A DNA stretch of 64,000 bases from Leisingera caerulea DSM 24564 (lineage in GTDB: Bacteria; Pseudomonadota; Alphaproteobacteria; Rhodobacterales; Rhodobacteraceae): contig NZ_KI421513.1 of the NCBI RefSeq assembly GCF_000473325.1, positions 1,063,217 through 1,127,216 of the forward strand, given 5' to 3'. Below are positions 10,395-19,452 of the stretch, in pieces. The notes beneath the pieces are model-generated. The model worked only from the letters and a program-made list of their open reading frames with translations. It was not told the DNA's origin and searched no databases. Within the stretch, counting starts at the first letter, position 1; every line of letters begins with the position of its first letter. The translations under genes and the position numbers were made by a program.

Positions 10395-10423
10395 AAAACC
10401 GCATCATCCGATGCGGTTTTTTT
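10395..10423 (+). terminator. Rho-independent terminator of rpmJ
   Basis: Stem AAAACCGCAT / ATGCGGTTTT with a 6-base loop, continued by three more T residues. It lies 22 bp after the L36 stop. The following 320 bp to fbpA hold no gene I can support. Confidence 0.92.
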
Positions 10424-10666
10424 GCGTTTGGGGCCTGCGGTTTCCGGTCCTGGCCAAGGAGCCGCGCCCGCAGATACCCCGGCTGCCGCCGGGCAATGCT
10501 TGGCGGGCTTTGCCAAAAGCCCTGCGACGGACGGAAGAGGCCGAACCTATGCGGGCCCACCGGACAGCTCACCACACGCAGCAGCGGCGGCCCGGAACCG
10601 GCAGGGCTTCCGTCCCTCCGCCCCCCGTCTTGCACCGCCGCGGCAAAATATCTGATTTCTTTTGTC

Positions 10667-10715
10667 GGAAATTCGTTGCATCCGTTGGAAAATTCATTAA
10701 TTGACTGTTTCAGTC
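10667..10715 (+). promoter_or_regulatory. Putative control region of fbpA
   Basis: Two similar words, GGAAATTC (10667-10674) and GGAAAATTC (10687-10695), repeat at 20 bp spacing, and a perfect inverted repeat GACTG-TTT-CAGTC sits at 10703-10715, 33-81 bp before the fbpA start. A related GGAATTTC word lies before fbpB on the other strand. Spacing on one helix face fits a regulator site, plausibly an iron regulator, but the motif does not match the textbook Fur or Irr boxes. Confidence 0.35.
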
Positions 10716-10747
10716 GGAAAAAGAGCCACTAACGAACGGGACATCAC

Positions 10748-11764
10748 ATGCTGAAAGCCACCACAGTACTGGCCGGCGCGCTGACCGCGGCCATCGCCAC
10801 CACCGCTGCTGCCGAAGGTGAACTGAACATCTATTCCTCGCGTCACTATGACACCGACGAACAGCTCTATTCGGAGTTTGAAGAGGCCACCGGCATCACC
10901 ATCAACCGGATCGAAGGCAATGCGGATGAACTGATTGCCCGGTTGACGGCTGAAGGCGAAAACTCTCCCGCCGACATTCTGATCACCGTCGACACCTCCC
11001 GCCTGACCCGGGCCAAGGACGCAGGCGTGCTGCAAAGCATCGAAAGCGATGTGCTGGAGACCCGCGTGCCAGCCTATCTGCAGGACCAGGACAACCAGTG
11101 GTTCGGCTTCAGCCAGCGCTCGCGGATCATCTTCTATGACAAGGACGAGGTCGCCAATCCGCCGCTGACCTATCTGGACCTGGCCGACCCCGCGTATAAG
11201 GGCAAGGTGTGCATCCGCTCCTCCAAGAACACCTACAACCAGACCCTGCTGGCCTCGATCGTGACTCATCACGGCGCAGACGCAGCCCGCAGCTGGGCCG
11301 AAGGCGTGGTTGCCAACATGGCGCGCGACCCGCAGGGCGGCGACACCGACCAGATGCGCGGCATTATTTCGGGCGAATGCGATATCGCCGTGGCCAACAG
11401 CTATTACTTCGCCCGCGCGATCCGCAAGGACGTCAAGGGTGTGTCGGAAAACCGTGACCAGATCGGCTGGCTGTTCCCCTCGCAGAATACCGAAGGCGCG
11501 CATATGAACCTGTCCGGTGGCGGTGTTGCCGTGCATGCCCCGAACAAGGACAACGCCGTCAAGTTCCTGGAGTACCTCGCCAGCGATTCCGCCCAAGCCT
11601 ATTTCTCGGCCGGCAATGACGAGTACCCGGCGGTTCCGGGCGTTGGCCTGGCCCCGTCGATCGCAGCGCTTGGCCATTTCAAGCCGGACGACGTGAAACT
11701 GTCGGAGGTCGCCAAGAACCTGCCCGAGGCACAGAAGATCTTCAACGACGTCGGCTGGAAGTAA
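10748..11764 (+). CDS. fbpA: Ferric-iron ABC transporter substrate-binding protein
   Basis: Periplasmic iron-binding protein of 338 aa, FbpA/FutA family (bacterial transferrins). A Sec signal peptide (MLKATTVLAGALTAAIATTA, cut near AAAEG) is followed by LNIYSSRHYDTDEQLY, the typical first strand and iron-ligand tyrosine region. Later parts include GNADELIARL, SRIIFYDKDEV and SYYFARAIRK with the paired tyrosines that ligate Fe3+. It delivers iron to an FbpB/FbpC permease-ATPase. The permease gene fbpB is found 1.1 kb away on the opposite strand with a CobW gene between them; no ATPase gene is present here. Confidence 0.95.
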   Translation: MLKATTVLAGALTAAIATTAAAEGELNIYSSRHYDTDEQLYSEFEEATGITINRIEGNADELIARLTAEGENSPADILITVDTSRLTRAKDAGVLQSIESDVLETRVPAYLQDQDNQWFGFSQRSRIIFYDKDEVANPPLTYLDLADPAYKGKVCIRSSKNTYNQTLLASIVTHHGADAARSWAEGVVANMARDPQGGDTDQMRGIISGECDIAVANSYYFARAIRKDVKGVSENRDQIGWLFPSQNTEGAHMNLSGGGVAVHAPNKDNAVKFLEYLASDSAQAYFSAGNDEYPAVPGVGLAPSIAALGHFKPDDVKLSEVAKNLPEAQKIFNDVGWK

Positions 11765-11785
11765 CCCCAGCCCGCAAAGACCCGG

Positions 11786-11811
11786 AAAAGCGCGGCCCCG
11801 GCCGCGCTTTT
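11786..11811 (+). terminator. Rho-independent terminator of fbpA
   Basis: Perfect 12 bp stem AAAAGCGCGGCC / GGCCGCGCTTTT with a 2-base loop region, 21 bp past the fbpA stop and ending in TTTTCG. It separates fbpA from the cobW-like gene. Confidence 0.9.
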
Positions 11812-11971
11812 CGCCTTTGTGCCTGCCCCAGACAGCCAAGCACCAAAAGTTTGGCGCACCCTCAGCTTTTCCTAGACCCGATTGCGCGAGATGCCTATAC
11901 GTTCGCGCATCTTAAAATTCGGGGGGAAACATGCCGTCAGGAGCACGCCGCGCTCTGGGGGACCAGAGTCT

Positions 11972-12832
11972 ATGAACCGGTTGCCGGTAACGATTATCAG
12001 CGGGTATCTGGGGGCAGGCAAAACCACCCTCATCAACCAGTTGCTGGCCGAGGATCACGGGCTGAAACTGGCCGTGATCGTGAATGACTTCGGCGCAGTC
12101 AATATCGACGATGCGCTGATTCAGGACACCGATGGCGGCAAGATCGCGCTCACCAATGGCTGCGTGTGCTGCACGATGGGCGAGGACCTGGCCGGGGCGC
12201 TGCGGGAGGTGCTGAACCGCCCCGAACACCCGGACCATGTGGTGATCGAAGCCAGCGGCATTTCCGAACCGGTTGCAATCGCCAATTCCGTTCTCAATGA
12301 AACCGGCCTCAGCTATGGCGGCATCGTCACCCTGGTGGATGCGGACAATGCGGAAACGCTGCTGAACGACCCGCTGGTTGCCCCGCAGGCAGAGCAGCAG
12401 ATCCGCGCTGCAGACCTGGTGATCGCCACCAAATGCGATGAGATTTCCGATTCGCTCGGCGCCACGCTGAAAAAGGCCGGCGCCCGCACCCCGACGGTGC
12501 TGACCGGCTCTCCCGTCGCGGAGCTGCTGTTTGACGTGGTGCCGCTGCCCAAAGGCCGCGCGGTTGCCGCCCACCCCGCTTATGCCACCTGGCAGCACCG
12601 CAGCAGCACCGTGCTGGACCGGCGCGCGCTAGGGGACAAGCTGGCAGACCGCCCTGCGGGTCTGTACCGGATGAAAGGCTTTGTGCTGACCACCGGCGGC
12701 GCCTATGAGCTGCATGTGGTGGGCCGCCACGTCGAAGCCAAACGCTGCGAGGCGGAGGAAACCGTTCTGGTGGGTCTGGGGCCGGCAGACCGGATTTCCC
12801 GCGACGAGATCGAGGCCTGGTGGGCGGCATAA
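11972..12832 (+). CDS. CobW/COG0523-family GTPase metallochaperone
   Basis: A 286 aa GTPase of the CobW/ZNG family, which inserts or traffics metal ions, often zinc or cobalt. The P-loop SGYLGAGKTTL (residues 10-20), the metal-binding GCVCCTMG (Cys64, Cys66, Cys67; CxCC motif) and a short CobW C-terminal domain are present. The ATG at 11972 is used because the protein family begins directly with PVTIISGYLGAGK; the open frame upstream carries unrelated residues. There is no histidine-rich loop of the kind seen in zinc-starvation members. Its place between fbpA and fbpB suggests a metal-related role, but not which metal. Confidence 0.9.
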   Translation: MNRLPVTIISGYLGAGKTTLINQLLAEDHGLKLAVIVNDFGAVNIDDALIQDTDGGKIALTNGCVCCTMGEDLAGALREVLNRPEHPDHVVIEASGISEPVAIANSVLNETGLSYGGIVTLVDADNAETLLNDPLVAPQAEQQIRAADLVIATKCDEISDSLGATLKKAGARTPTVLTGSPVAELLFDVVPLPKGRAVAAHPAYATWQHRSSTVLDRRALGDKLADRPAGLYRMKGFVLTTGGAYELHVVGRHVEAKRCEAEETVLVGLGPADRISRDEIEAWWAA

Positions 12833-12845
12833 GCCGCACCCGGGT

Positions 12846-12892
12846 CCAAGAAAATTCAAATTTCTTGGCAAGAATTTTACTTAAAATTCTTG
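12846..12892. terminator. Two tandem AT-rich hairpins between convergent cobW-like gene and fbpB
   Basis: First hairpin CCAAGAAA / TTTCTTGG (12846-12868), second CAAGAATTTT / AAAATTCTTG (12869-12892), directly adjoining. They fill the 63 bp gap between the two convergent stop codons. Both strands have T-rich stem ends, so the pair probably works as a bidirectional terminator. Confidence 0.65.
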
Positions 12893-12895
12893 CGC

Positions 12896-14572
12896 CTAGC
12901 GCCGGCGCCCCACCTGGCGGCAGATCAGTATCACAGGCAGCAGGCCAACCGCCATGATCACCAGCGAGGGCACCGCAGCGCCCTCCAGCCGCTCATCCGC
13001 CGCCAGCCGGTGCGCCTGCACCGCCAGCGTGTCAAAGTTGAAGGGCCGCATGATCAGCGTCGCGGGCAGCTCCTTCATCACATCGACAAAGACGATCAGC
13101 AGCGCCGTCAGCAGGCTCGGCGTCAGGATCGGCAGATGCACCCGGCGCAGCATGCCCATCGGCCCCTGCCCCAAGGACCGCGCCGCTGCGTCCATATTGG
13201 TGTGCATGGTGGCCTGCCCGCCCTCATATGCCCCCAGCGCCGCCGCCATGAAACGCACGCCGTAGGCGGCAACCAGCAGCCAGATCGAGCCGGTGACCAG
13301 CAGCCCGGTGCGGATTCCAAAGGTCTCCCGCATCCAGGCATCCAGCGCATTGTCGAACGCCGCGAAGGGCACGATCAGCCCCACCGCAATCACCCCGCCG
13401 GGCACCGCATATCCCAGCCGGGCGAAATAGGCCGCCGCGGAGGACAGCCGCCCGGGCCGCAAGCGCTGGTAGAACCCGAGGCAAACCGCAGCCGCAACCG
13501 TCAGCACCGCTGCTGCCGACGCCAGAATGATCGAATTGCTGGTGAAATCCATGTAGCGGCGGCTGAACAGGTTCTGCTCGGAATCAAAGCTCATCAGAAA
13601 CAGCACTGCCACCGGCAGCAGGAAACCCAGCACCACCGGCACCGCGCAGAAGAACACGGCCGCCACCGTCTTGACGCCGCTCAGCTTTGCCGGCGGCATC
13701 TGGGTGTGATGCTTGCCGGCATGGTGGTACTTGGCCCGCCCGCGGGTGGAGCGCTCCACCACCGCCAGCGTCAGGGCAAAGCCCAGAAGGCACAGAGCCA
13801 GCTGCGCTGCCCCGCCCCGGTCGCCCAGCGAGAACCAGCTGGTGTAGATGCCGGTGGCAAAGGTCTGCACCCCGAAGTACGAAACCGTGCCAAAGTCCGC
13901 GATGGTTTCCATCACCGCCAGCAGCACGCCGGAGGCAATAGCCGGGCGTGCCATCGGCAGGCTGACCAACCAGAAAGCCTGCCAGGAATTCTTGCCAAGC
14001 GCCCGCGCGGCCAGGAAGGCGCCTGCGCTCTGCTGCATGAACGCCGCCCGTGCCAGCAGGTAAACATAAGGATAAAGCACCAGCACCAGCATCGCCGCCG
14101 CCCCGCCGGTGGAGCGGATTTCCGGGAACCAGTAGTCGCGCGGCCCCCAGCCCGTTACCTCCCGCAGGGTGGATTGTACGATTCCCGGATGGTCCAGGAT
14201 ATGGGTGTAGGCATAGGCCAGAACATAGGCCGGAAAGGCCAGCGGCAGCACCAGCGCCACCTCCAGGAACCGCGCGCCAGGGAACCGCGTCATCGTCACC
14301 AGCCATGCTGCTCCGGTGCCGATTGCGAAGGTGCCAAGCGCCACCATCGCCACCAGTGCCAGCGTCGTCAGCGAATACCCCGGCAGCACAGTTTCAGCGA
14401 GATGGCTGATCGTCTCCGTGCCGCCAAACGCCGCCGCCAGCGCCACCGCCACCATCGGCAGCAGGCAGGACAGCGCCACCAGCCAGGCCAGGACGGCAAA
14501 CAAACCGCCGCTCCTGCCGCCGCGGCGGCGTCCGTGAAGGGCGTACTCTATGGGATCGTTTGCAGCGGTCAT
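12896..14572 (-). CDS. fbpB: Ferric-iron ABC transporter permease FbpB
   Basis: Inner-membrane permease of 558 aa with two fused binding-protein-dependent transport modules, about 12 helices in all, as in FbpB/AfuB/HitB. The EAA-type coupling loops are visible as ARALGKNSWQAFW in the first half and AARSLGQGPMGMLRRV in the second, where the ATPase would dock. It works with FbpA. The ATG at 14572 (MTAANDPIEYALH) is preferred over an upstream frame extension. The gene converges with the cobW-like gene. The partner ATPase (FbpC) is not in this window, so it must be encoded elsewhere or shared. Confidence 0.93.
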   Translation of the reverse strand: MTAANDPIEYALHGRRRGGRSGGLFAVLAWLVALSCLLPMVAVALAAAFGGTETISHLAETVLPGYSLTTLALVAMVALGTFAIGTGAAWLVTMTRFPGARFLEVALVLPLAFPAYVLAYAYTHILDHPGIVQSTLREVTGWGPRDYWFPEIRSTGGAAAMLVLVLYPYVYLLARAAFMQQSAGAFLAARALGKNSWQAFWLVSLPMARPAIASGVLLAVMETIADFGTVSYFGVQTFATGIYTSWFSLGDRGGAAQLALCLLGFALTLAVVERSTRGRAKYHHAGKHHTQMPPAKLSGVKTVAAVFFCAVPVVLGFLLPVAVLFLMSFDSEQNLFSRRYMDFTSNSIILASAAAVLTVAAAVCLGFYQRLRPGRLSSAAAYFARLGYAVPGGVIAVGLIVPFAAFDNALDAWMRETFGIRTGLLVTGSIWLLVAAYGVRFMAAALGAYEGGQATMHTNMDAAARSLGQGPMGMLRRVHLPILTPSLLTALLIVFVDVMKELPATLIMRPFNFDTLAVQAHRLAADERLEGAAVPSLVIMAVGLLPVILICRQVGRRR

Positions 14573-14682
14573 TAGCGTTAATCGGGGTCCGGCTGGAGGG
14601 TCACATCGCCCTATTTCGACCATTCCAGTCAGAAATTCCAGCCGGAAAGCACGTCACGGGCCAAGCGGGCGGCACAATAGCA

Positions 14683-14709
14683 AACGGGCGCCTGCATCCG
14701 GCGCCCGTT
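14683..14709 (-). terminator. Terminator of the Liv/ligase gene cluster
   Basis: Stem AACGGGCGCC / GGCGCCCGTT with a 7-base loop, 23 bp beyond the stop of the phenylacetate-CoA-ligase-like gene on the minus strand. The tail after the stem is TTGCTATTG, a modest T-run. It marks the end of the minus-strand block that begins with the acyl-CoA ligase at 24.4 kb. Confidence 0.7.
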
Positions 14710-14731
14710 GATTTCAGCAGATCTGCGCGGC

Positions 14732-15949
14732 TCAGTCGTAGGTCCGCTGATCCTCGATCACCAGACCGTCCTTGGGCAGCGCGCCCGGCGCGACCACCTC
14801 AACCCTGCCCTTGAGCTTCAGCACCTCGACCACCGACCGCGCATAGGCCGCCTCGTCGCCGCCTTGCGCTTCGATCTGAACGGTCATCGCATCCATCTCG
14901 CCGTCACGGCTAGCGATGACGCGGGCCTTGACGATCTCGTCATGTTTTTCGACCAGCGCTGCCACCTGCTCGGGGCGCACGAACATGCCCTTGATCTTGG
15001 TGGTCTGGTCGGCCCGGCCCATCCAGCCCTTGATCCGCATGTTGGTGCGGCCGCAGGGCGAGACACCCGGCATCACCGCCGACAGATCGCCAGTGGCAAA
15101 CCGGATCAGCGGGTAATCGGGGTTCAGCGTGGTCACCACGACCTCGCCCACCTCACCCGGCGCCACCGGATTGCCGGTACCGGGGGTAACGATTTCGACG
15201 ATCACATGCTCGTCAACGATCATCCCCTCCATCGCCGGGCTTTCATAGGCGATGTTGCCCAAATCGGCGGTGGCATAGCACTGCAGGCAGGTAATCCCGC
15301 GGTCGGCGTATTCCTGGCGTAGGGAGGGGAACAGCGCGCCACCGCCCACCGCCGCCTTGGAGAACGCCAGCTCCACGCCCATCGCGTCCGCCTTGTCCAG
15401 GATCACCTTCAGGTAGTCCGGCGTGCCGGCATAGGCGGTGGCGCCCACGTCGCGCGCAGCTGTCACTTGCAGCTCGGTCTGGCCGGTGCCGGCCGGCAGC
15501 ACCGCGGCGCCAACCGCCCGCGCGCCGTTTTCAAAGATCATGCCCGCAGGCGTCAGATGGTAGCCGAAGCAGTTCTGCACCACATCGCCCTGCCCAATCC
15601 CGACGGCGTTCAGGAACCGCCCCATCCGCCACCAGTCGCCGTCCACCCCGCCCGGCTCGTAAATCGGGCCGGGGCTCTGGAAGATATGGGCAAAGCCATG
15701 TGCAGGCTTCACGGTGAAGCCGCCAAAGGGCGGTTTCTCCGCCTGCGCCCGGCTCAGCTCCGATTTGCGCAGCACCGGCAGCTTGGCCAATGCCTCAGCC
15801 GAGGTCACCGCGGCCGGGTCCACCCCGTCCAGCAGCGTGGCATACCCGGCTGCACTCTTAGCGCGGGCGATCTGCTCCGGGAGCGCCTTTGCCAGGTCTG
15901 CGGCGCGTTCGTCTGCGCTGCGGGTTTCAAGCGTGTCAAAAAAGCTCAT
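14732..15949 (-). CDS. Phenylacetate-CoA ligase-like AMP-forming enzyme
   Basis: A 405 aa adenylate-forming ligase of the PaaK type: shorter than acetyl-CoA synthetases and built around the PaaK core. Recognisable parts are the AYAGTPDYLKVIL segment, CYATADLGNIAYES, the ATP-binding YPLIRFATGDLSAV and the C-terminal KGMFVRPEQVAALV lid domain. It should activate an aryl or acyl carboxylate to a CoA thioester through an acyl-AMP. It follows livF after 17 bp and is the last gene of the transporter cluster, so its substrate is probably the imported compound. Whether that is phenylacetate cannot be told; no paa degradation genes are in the window. The ATG at 15949 (MSFFDTLETRS) is chosen. Confidence 0.88.
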   Translation of the reverse strand: MSFFDTLETRSADERAADLAKALPEQIARAKSAAGYATLLDGVDPAAVTSAEALAKLPVLRKSELSRAQAEKPPFGGFTVKPAHGFAHIFQSPGPIYEPGGVDGDWWRMGRFLNAVGIGQGDVVQNCFGYHLTPAGMIFENGARAVGAAVLPAGTGQTELQVTAARDVGATAYAGTPDYLKVILDKADAMGVELAFSKAAVGGGALFPSLRQEYADRGITCLQCYATADLGNIAYESPAMEGMIVDEHVIVEIVTPGTGNPVAPGEVGEVVVTTLNPDYPLIRFATGDLSAVMPGVSPCGRTNMRIKGWMGRADQTTKIKGMFVRPEQVAALVEKHDEIVKARVIASRDGEMDAMTVQIEAQGGDEAAYARSVVEVLKLKGRVEVVAPGALPKDGLVIEDQRTYD

Positions 15950-15966
15950 CACGTCATCTCCCCGCA

Positions 15967-16803
15967 TCAGCTCAGCCACCTCTTGCGCCGGCGGTAGGAC
16001 CGCACGTCGCGGAAGCTCTTGCGTCCCTCATCCGACATCCCGAGGTAGAATTCCTTCACGTCCGGGTTTTCCCGCAGCTCGGCAGCGGGACCGTCCATCA
16101 CCACCCGGCCCGATTCCAAAATGTAGCCATAATGCGCATAGCGCAGGGCCACGTTGGTGTTCTGTTCCGCCAAGAGGAAGGTCACGCCCTCGTTTTCATT
16201 GATCGACTTCACGATCTCGAAAATTTGCTCCACCAGCTGCGGCGCCAGGCCCATTGAGGGTTCGTCCAGCAGGATCGTCTCCGGCCGCGACATCAGCGCG
16301 CGGCCCATCGCCACCATCTGCTGCTCGCCGCCCGAGGTATACCCCGCCTGCGACTTGCGGCGCTCCTTCAGGCGCGGGAAGTAGCTGTAGACCATTTCCA
16401 GGTCTCTCTGGATGTTCGCGCCGCCATCCGAGCGGGTATAAGCGCCGGTCAGCAGGTTCTCTTCCACCGTCAGATGCTCAAAGCAGTGGCGGCCTTCCAT
16501 CACCTGGATGACGCCCTTCTTCACCAGCTCCGCCGGGTCCTGCTCATGCACGTGGTCGCCGCGGTATTTGATCGAGCCCTTGGTAACCTCACCGCGTTCC
16601 GAATGCAGCAGGTTCGACACTGCCTTCAGCGTTGTGGTCTTGCCGGCCCCGTTACCGCCCAGCAGCGCGGTGATGCCGCCTTTGGGCACATTCAGGCTCA
16701 CGCCCTTCAGGACGAGGATCACGTGATTGTAGATCACCTCGATATTATTGACCTCCAGCAGGGTCTCGGCCTGCACGTCGGCGGTGTTCGCTGCATCCAG
16801 CAT
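15967..16803 (-). CDS. livF: Branched-chain-type ABC transporter ATPase LivF
   Basis: A 278 aa ATPase of the LivF class. Walker A GGNGAGKTT, signature YTSGGEQQMV, Walker B ETILLDEPSMGL and the following H-loop region AEQNTNVAL are all intact. It pairs with LivG (21.3 kb) on the LivHM membrane core. The usual LivF is about 235 aa; this one has an extra C-terminal tail of about 40 residues (PDVKEFYLGMSDEGRKSF onward) seen in members linked to acyl-CoA ligase clusters. The ATG at 16803 is used; a TTG one codon upstream is possible. Confidence 0.93.
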   Translation of the reverse strand: MLDAANTADVQAETLLEVNNIEVIYNHVILVLKGVSLNVPKGGITALLGGNGAGKTTTLKAVSNLLHSERGEVTKGSIKYRGDHVHEQDPAELVKKGVIQVMEGRHCFEHLTVEENLLTGAYTRSDGGANIQRDLEMVYSYFPRLKERRKSQAGYTSGGEQQMVAMGRALMSRPETILLDEPSMGLAPQLVEQIFEIVKSINENEGVTFLLAEQNTNVALRYAHYGYILESGRVVMDGPAAELRENPDVKEFYLGMSDEGRKSFRDVRSYRRRKRWLS

Positions 16804-16887
16804 CAAAGCGTGTCCTCATGCCTGTCCCGGACCAGATCCGGGATCCCGTTGAGTGGCGCGGCAGCTTGCCGCCGCGCCGGTTTCTGT

Positions 16888-16915
16888 CCGGCCCCCCAAG
16901 AATGCGGGGGGCCGG
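16888..16915 (-). other. Hairpin between livK-type and livF genes
   Basis: Perfect 10 bp stem CCGGCCCCCC / GGGGGGCCGG in the 122 bp gap after the binding-protein gene. There is no T-run, so it more likely stabilises the abundant upstream binding-protein message, or lets part of transcription through, than acts as a full terminator. Confidence 0.5.
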
Positions 16916-16925
16916 CATGAAGCCG

Positions 16926-18209
16926 TTATTTGCAAGCAGGTTCGATGTTGTTCTCTGCTGCATAGGCAGCCGAGTCTTCCTCAACCAGCTTGCCGATCAC
17001 TTCGGTGTCCGACGGTTTGAAGTCAGAGATCAGCGACCAGGTTTTGCTGTCCGCATCCCACTGGGTCACACCAACCAGGCCGGGGCCGCCGTGGTTTTCG
17101 CAGGAGACGTTGAAGGTCGGACCGAAGTTCGGCATTCCCAGCGCTTCCATCTTCGCCTCGTCGATCACTAGCGCTTCCATGCCGTCGCGCATCATCGCCG
17201 GGGTGATGTCCTTGGTGCCGTGGATTTCCTGCGCGGTCTTGGCAGCTTCGGCCGCCAGCATCGCCGCGTACATGCCGCGGTTATACAGGACGTTGCCGAC
17301 CTGATCGCCGGCACCTGCTGCCTTGCCCGCATCCACGACGTATTTCTGGATGTCGTCAAACACAGGGAAGTCGCGGCCCACGTTGTGGAAGGTCACAGCC
17401 TTGTAGCCGTCAGCCTTGTCGCCCGCGGGCAGCACGTCATGCTCGGCACCGGACCACCACACGCCGATGAAGTTCTCCATCGGGAAGCGGATGTTGGCGG
17501 CTTCCTGGATTGCCACCTGGTTCATCACGCCCCAGCCCCACATCACGACATAGTCGGGACGGTCGCGGCGGATCTGCAGCCACTGCGATTTCTGCTCCTG
17601 GCCGGGATGATCGACCGGCAGCGCTACCAACTCAAAGCCGTGCTTCTTGGACAGCTCTTCCAGGGTGCGGATCGGCTCCTTACCATAGGCGGAGTTGTGG
17701 TAGACCAGCGCAATCTTCTTGCCGCTCAGATCGCCGCCGTTCTCTTCCAGCAGGTAGTTCACCACACCCGAGGCACCGTTCCAGTAGTTGGCCGGGTAGT
17801 TGAATACGTGGCTGAATACTTCGCCGTTCGCCGCCGATGTGCGGCCATAGCCCATAGTGTGCAGCGGGATGTTGTCCGCGGTCACTTTGGGGATCAGCTG
17901 ATAGGTGATGCCGGTGGACAGCGGCTGATAGACCAGCGCGCCCTGGCCCTTAGTCGACTCGTAGCACTCAACACCCTTTTCGGTGTTATAGCCGGTCTCG
18001 CATTCAATCACCTTGGCCGGTACACCGCCGATGCCGCCATCGCGCTCGTTCAGCAGGGTGAAATAGTCGTTGTAGCCGTCCGAGAACGGGATGCCGCCCG
18101 CCGCATAAGGCCCGGTCCGGTAGCTGAGGTCCGGGAACACCAGATCGGCCATTGCCGGACCGGCTGCCATCGCGGCGCTCAGCGCCAGTGTGGTCAGTGT
18201 CTTTTTCAT
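16926..18209 (-). CDS. Liv-type periplasmic substrate-binding protein
   Basis: A 427 aa periplasmic binding protein of the type I fold (LivK/Peripla_BP_6). The signal peptide MKKTLTTLALSAAMAAGPAM ends near AMA-D. The first strand contains YRTGPYAAGGIPFSDGYNDY and later KIALVYHNSAYGKEPIRTLE. It is longer than LivJ/LivK of E. coli (about 367 aa) and resembles the binding proteins found beside acyl- and aryl-CoA ligases, so the ligand may be an aromatic or aliphatic acid rather than leucine; this is inference from context. A GGAGG ribosome site precedes the ATG at 18209. Flanked by livM upstream and livF downstream on the same strand. Confidence 0.92.
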   Translation of the reverse strand: MKKTLTTLALSAAMAAGPAMADLVFPDLSYRTGPYAAGGIPFSDGYNDYFTLLNERDGGIGGVPAKVIECETGYNTEKGVECYESTKGQGALVYQPLSTGITYQLIPKVTADNIPLHTMGYGRTSAANGEVFSHVFNYPANYWNGASGVVNYLLEENGGDLSGKKIALVYHNSAYGKEPIRTLEELSKKHGFELVALPVDHPGQEQKSQWLQIRRDRPDYVVMWGWGVMNQVAIQEAANIRFPMENFIGVWWSGAEHDVLPAGDKADGYKAVTFHNVGRDFPVFDDIQKYVVDAGKAAGAGDQVGNVLYNRGMYAAMLAAEAAKTAQEIHGTKDITPAMMRDGMEALVIDEAKMEALGMPNFGPTFNVSCENHGGPGLVGVTQWDADSKTWSLISDFKPSDTEVIGKLVEEDSAAYAAENNIEPACK

Positions 18210-18301
18210 CGGCTTAAATCCTCCCTTTGGTCTTATCCGATGGTTTCGTTCGGCGGGGGTGGTCTTGGTTTTCTCCCCGCCAGCGTGTGTGCCGCCCCGC
18301 C

Positions 18302-19378
18302 TTAGTGCGGGAAGGGCCAGAGTCTCAGTTTTTCCTTGGCAACGCGCCACAGCTGCGCCATGCCGTGCGGCTCCGCGATCAGGAAGACGATGATCAGCGC
18401 GCCGACGATCACCAGCTGGAAATGCGCCACGATGTCGGTGGGCCAGTTCAGCAGGTCGACGCCGACCACCTTCAGCACCACCGGCAGCAGCACCAGGAAG
18501 GCAGCACCGGCAAAGGAGCCGAAGATCGAGCCCAAACCGCCCAGGATCACCATGAACAGCACCAGGAACGATTTGTTGATGCCAAAGGCCTCGCCGACCT
18601 CGACCGCGCCCAGATAGACCGCAAAGAACAGCGCACCGGAGATGCCGATAAAGAAGCCGGAGACAGCAAAGGCGGTCAGTTTGGCCTTCAGCGGGTTCAC
18701 CCCGATGATCTCAGCCGCGATGTCCATGTCGCGGATTGCCATCCAGCTGCGGCCCACGGTGCCGCGGGTCAGGTTGCGGGCAATCAGCGCGCAGATGGTC
18801 AGGAAAATCAGGCAAAACAGATAGGTGGCCCAGGCCGGCGCATTGGGGCCGGTGATGATGATGCCAAAGGTATCGCGCTCCGGCGCGTTGATCTGGCCCG
18901 AGGCCGAATAGTTGTAGAACCACGGCACCCGGTTGAACAGCCACACCAGGAAGAACTGCGCTGCCAGCGTCGCCACCGCCAGATAGAAGCCCTTGATGCG
19001 CAAGGACGGCAGGCCGAACAGCACACAGACCCCTGCGGTGATACCGCCCGCAAGCAGCACGTGAATGAACATGCTGACTTCCGGGAAGGCAGTCATCAGC
19101 TTGTAGCAGGCATAGGCCCCCACCGCCATGAACCCGCCGGTCCCCAGGGAGACCTGTCCGCAATAGCCGACTAGGATGTTCAGCCCGATTGCCGCAATCG
19201 AGTAAATCAGGAACGGCAGCAGGATCGCATTGGCCCAATAATCGTTGATCAGGAAGGGGATGAGGCCAAAGGCCACCGCCAGCACCACATAGTACCGGTA
19301 GCGGTCGAACTTGATCGGGAAAGTCTGGCTGTCATCTGCATAGGAGACTTTGAAATCCCCGGCTTCACGGTAGAACAT
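18302..19378 (-). CDS. livM: Branched-chain-type ABC transporter permease LivM
   Basis: Membrane permease of 358 aa with about ten helices. The hallmark GLNILVGYCGQVSLGTGGFM appears in the first third and the coupling-loop sequence GRSWMAIRDMDIAAEIIG in the middle. It forms the transport pore with LivH (20.2 kb). The N-terminal about 30 residues (FYREAGDFKVSYADD) form a hydrophilic lead seen in this transporter subgroup. It is upstream of the binding-protein gene and downstream of the small membrane protein gene. Confidence 0.94.
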   Translation of the reverse strand: MFYREAGDFKVSYADDSQTFPIKFDRYRYYVVLAVAFGLIPFLINDYWANAILLPFLIYSIAAIGLNILVGYCGQVSLGTGGFMAVGAYACYKLMTAFPEVSMFIHVLLAGGITAGVCVLFGLPSLRIKGFYLAVATLAAQFFLVWLFNRVPWFYNYSASGQINAPERDTFGIIITGPNAPAWATYLFCLIFLTICALIARNLTRGTVGRSWMAIRDMDIAAEIIGVNPLKAKLTAFAVSGFFIGISGALFFAVYLGAVEVGEAFGINKSFLVLFMVILGGLGSIFGSFAGAAFLVLLPVVLKVVGVDLLNWPTDIVAHFQLVIVGALIIVFLIAEPHGMAQLWRVAKEKLRLWPFPH

Positions 19379-19452
19379 GTCTCAGATGCTCCCTTTCTCT
19401 TGCAAACGGGACCCGGTCCGGGTGTCTGTCTTGAATGTTTCAGCGGCGGCAC

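Noticed and set aside
12890..14575. 561-codon open frame opposite fbpB
   Set aside because: The product is dominated by Arg, Gln and His, with no recognisable domain, while the minus strand encodes a textbook permease.
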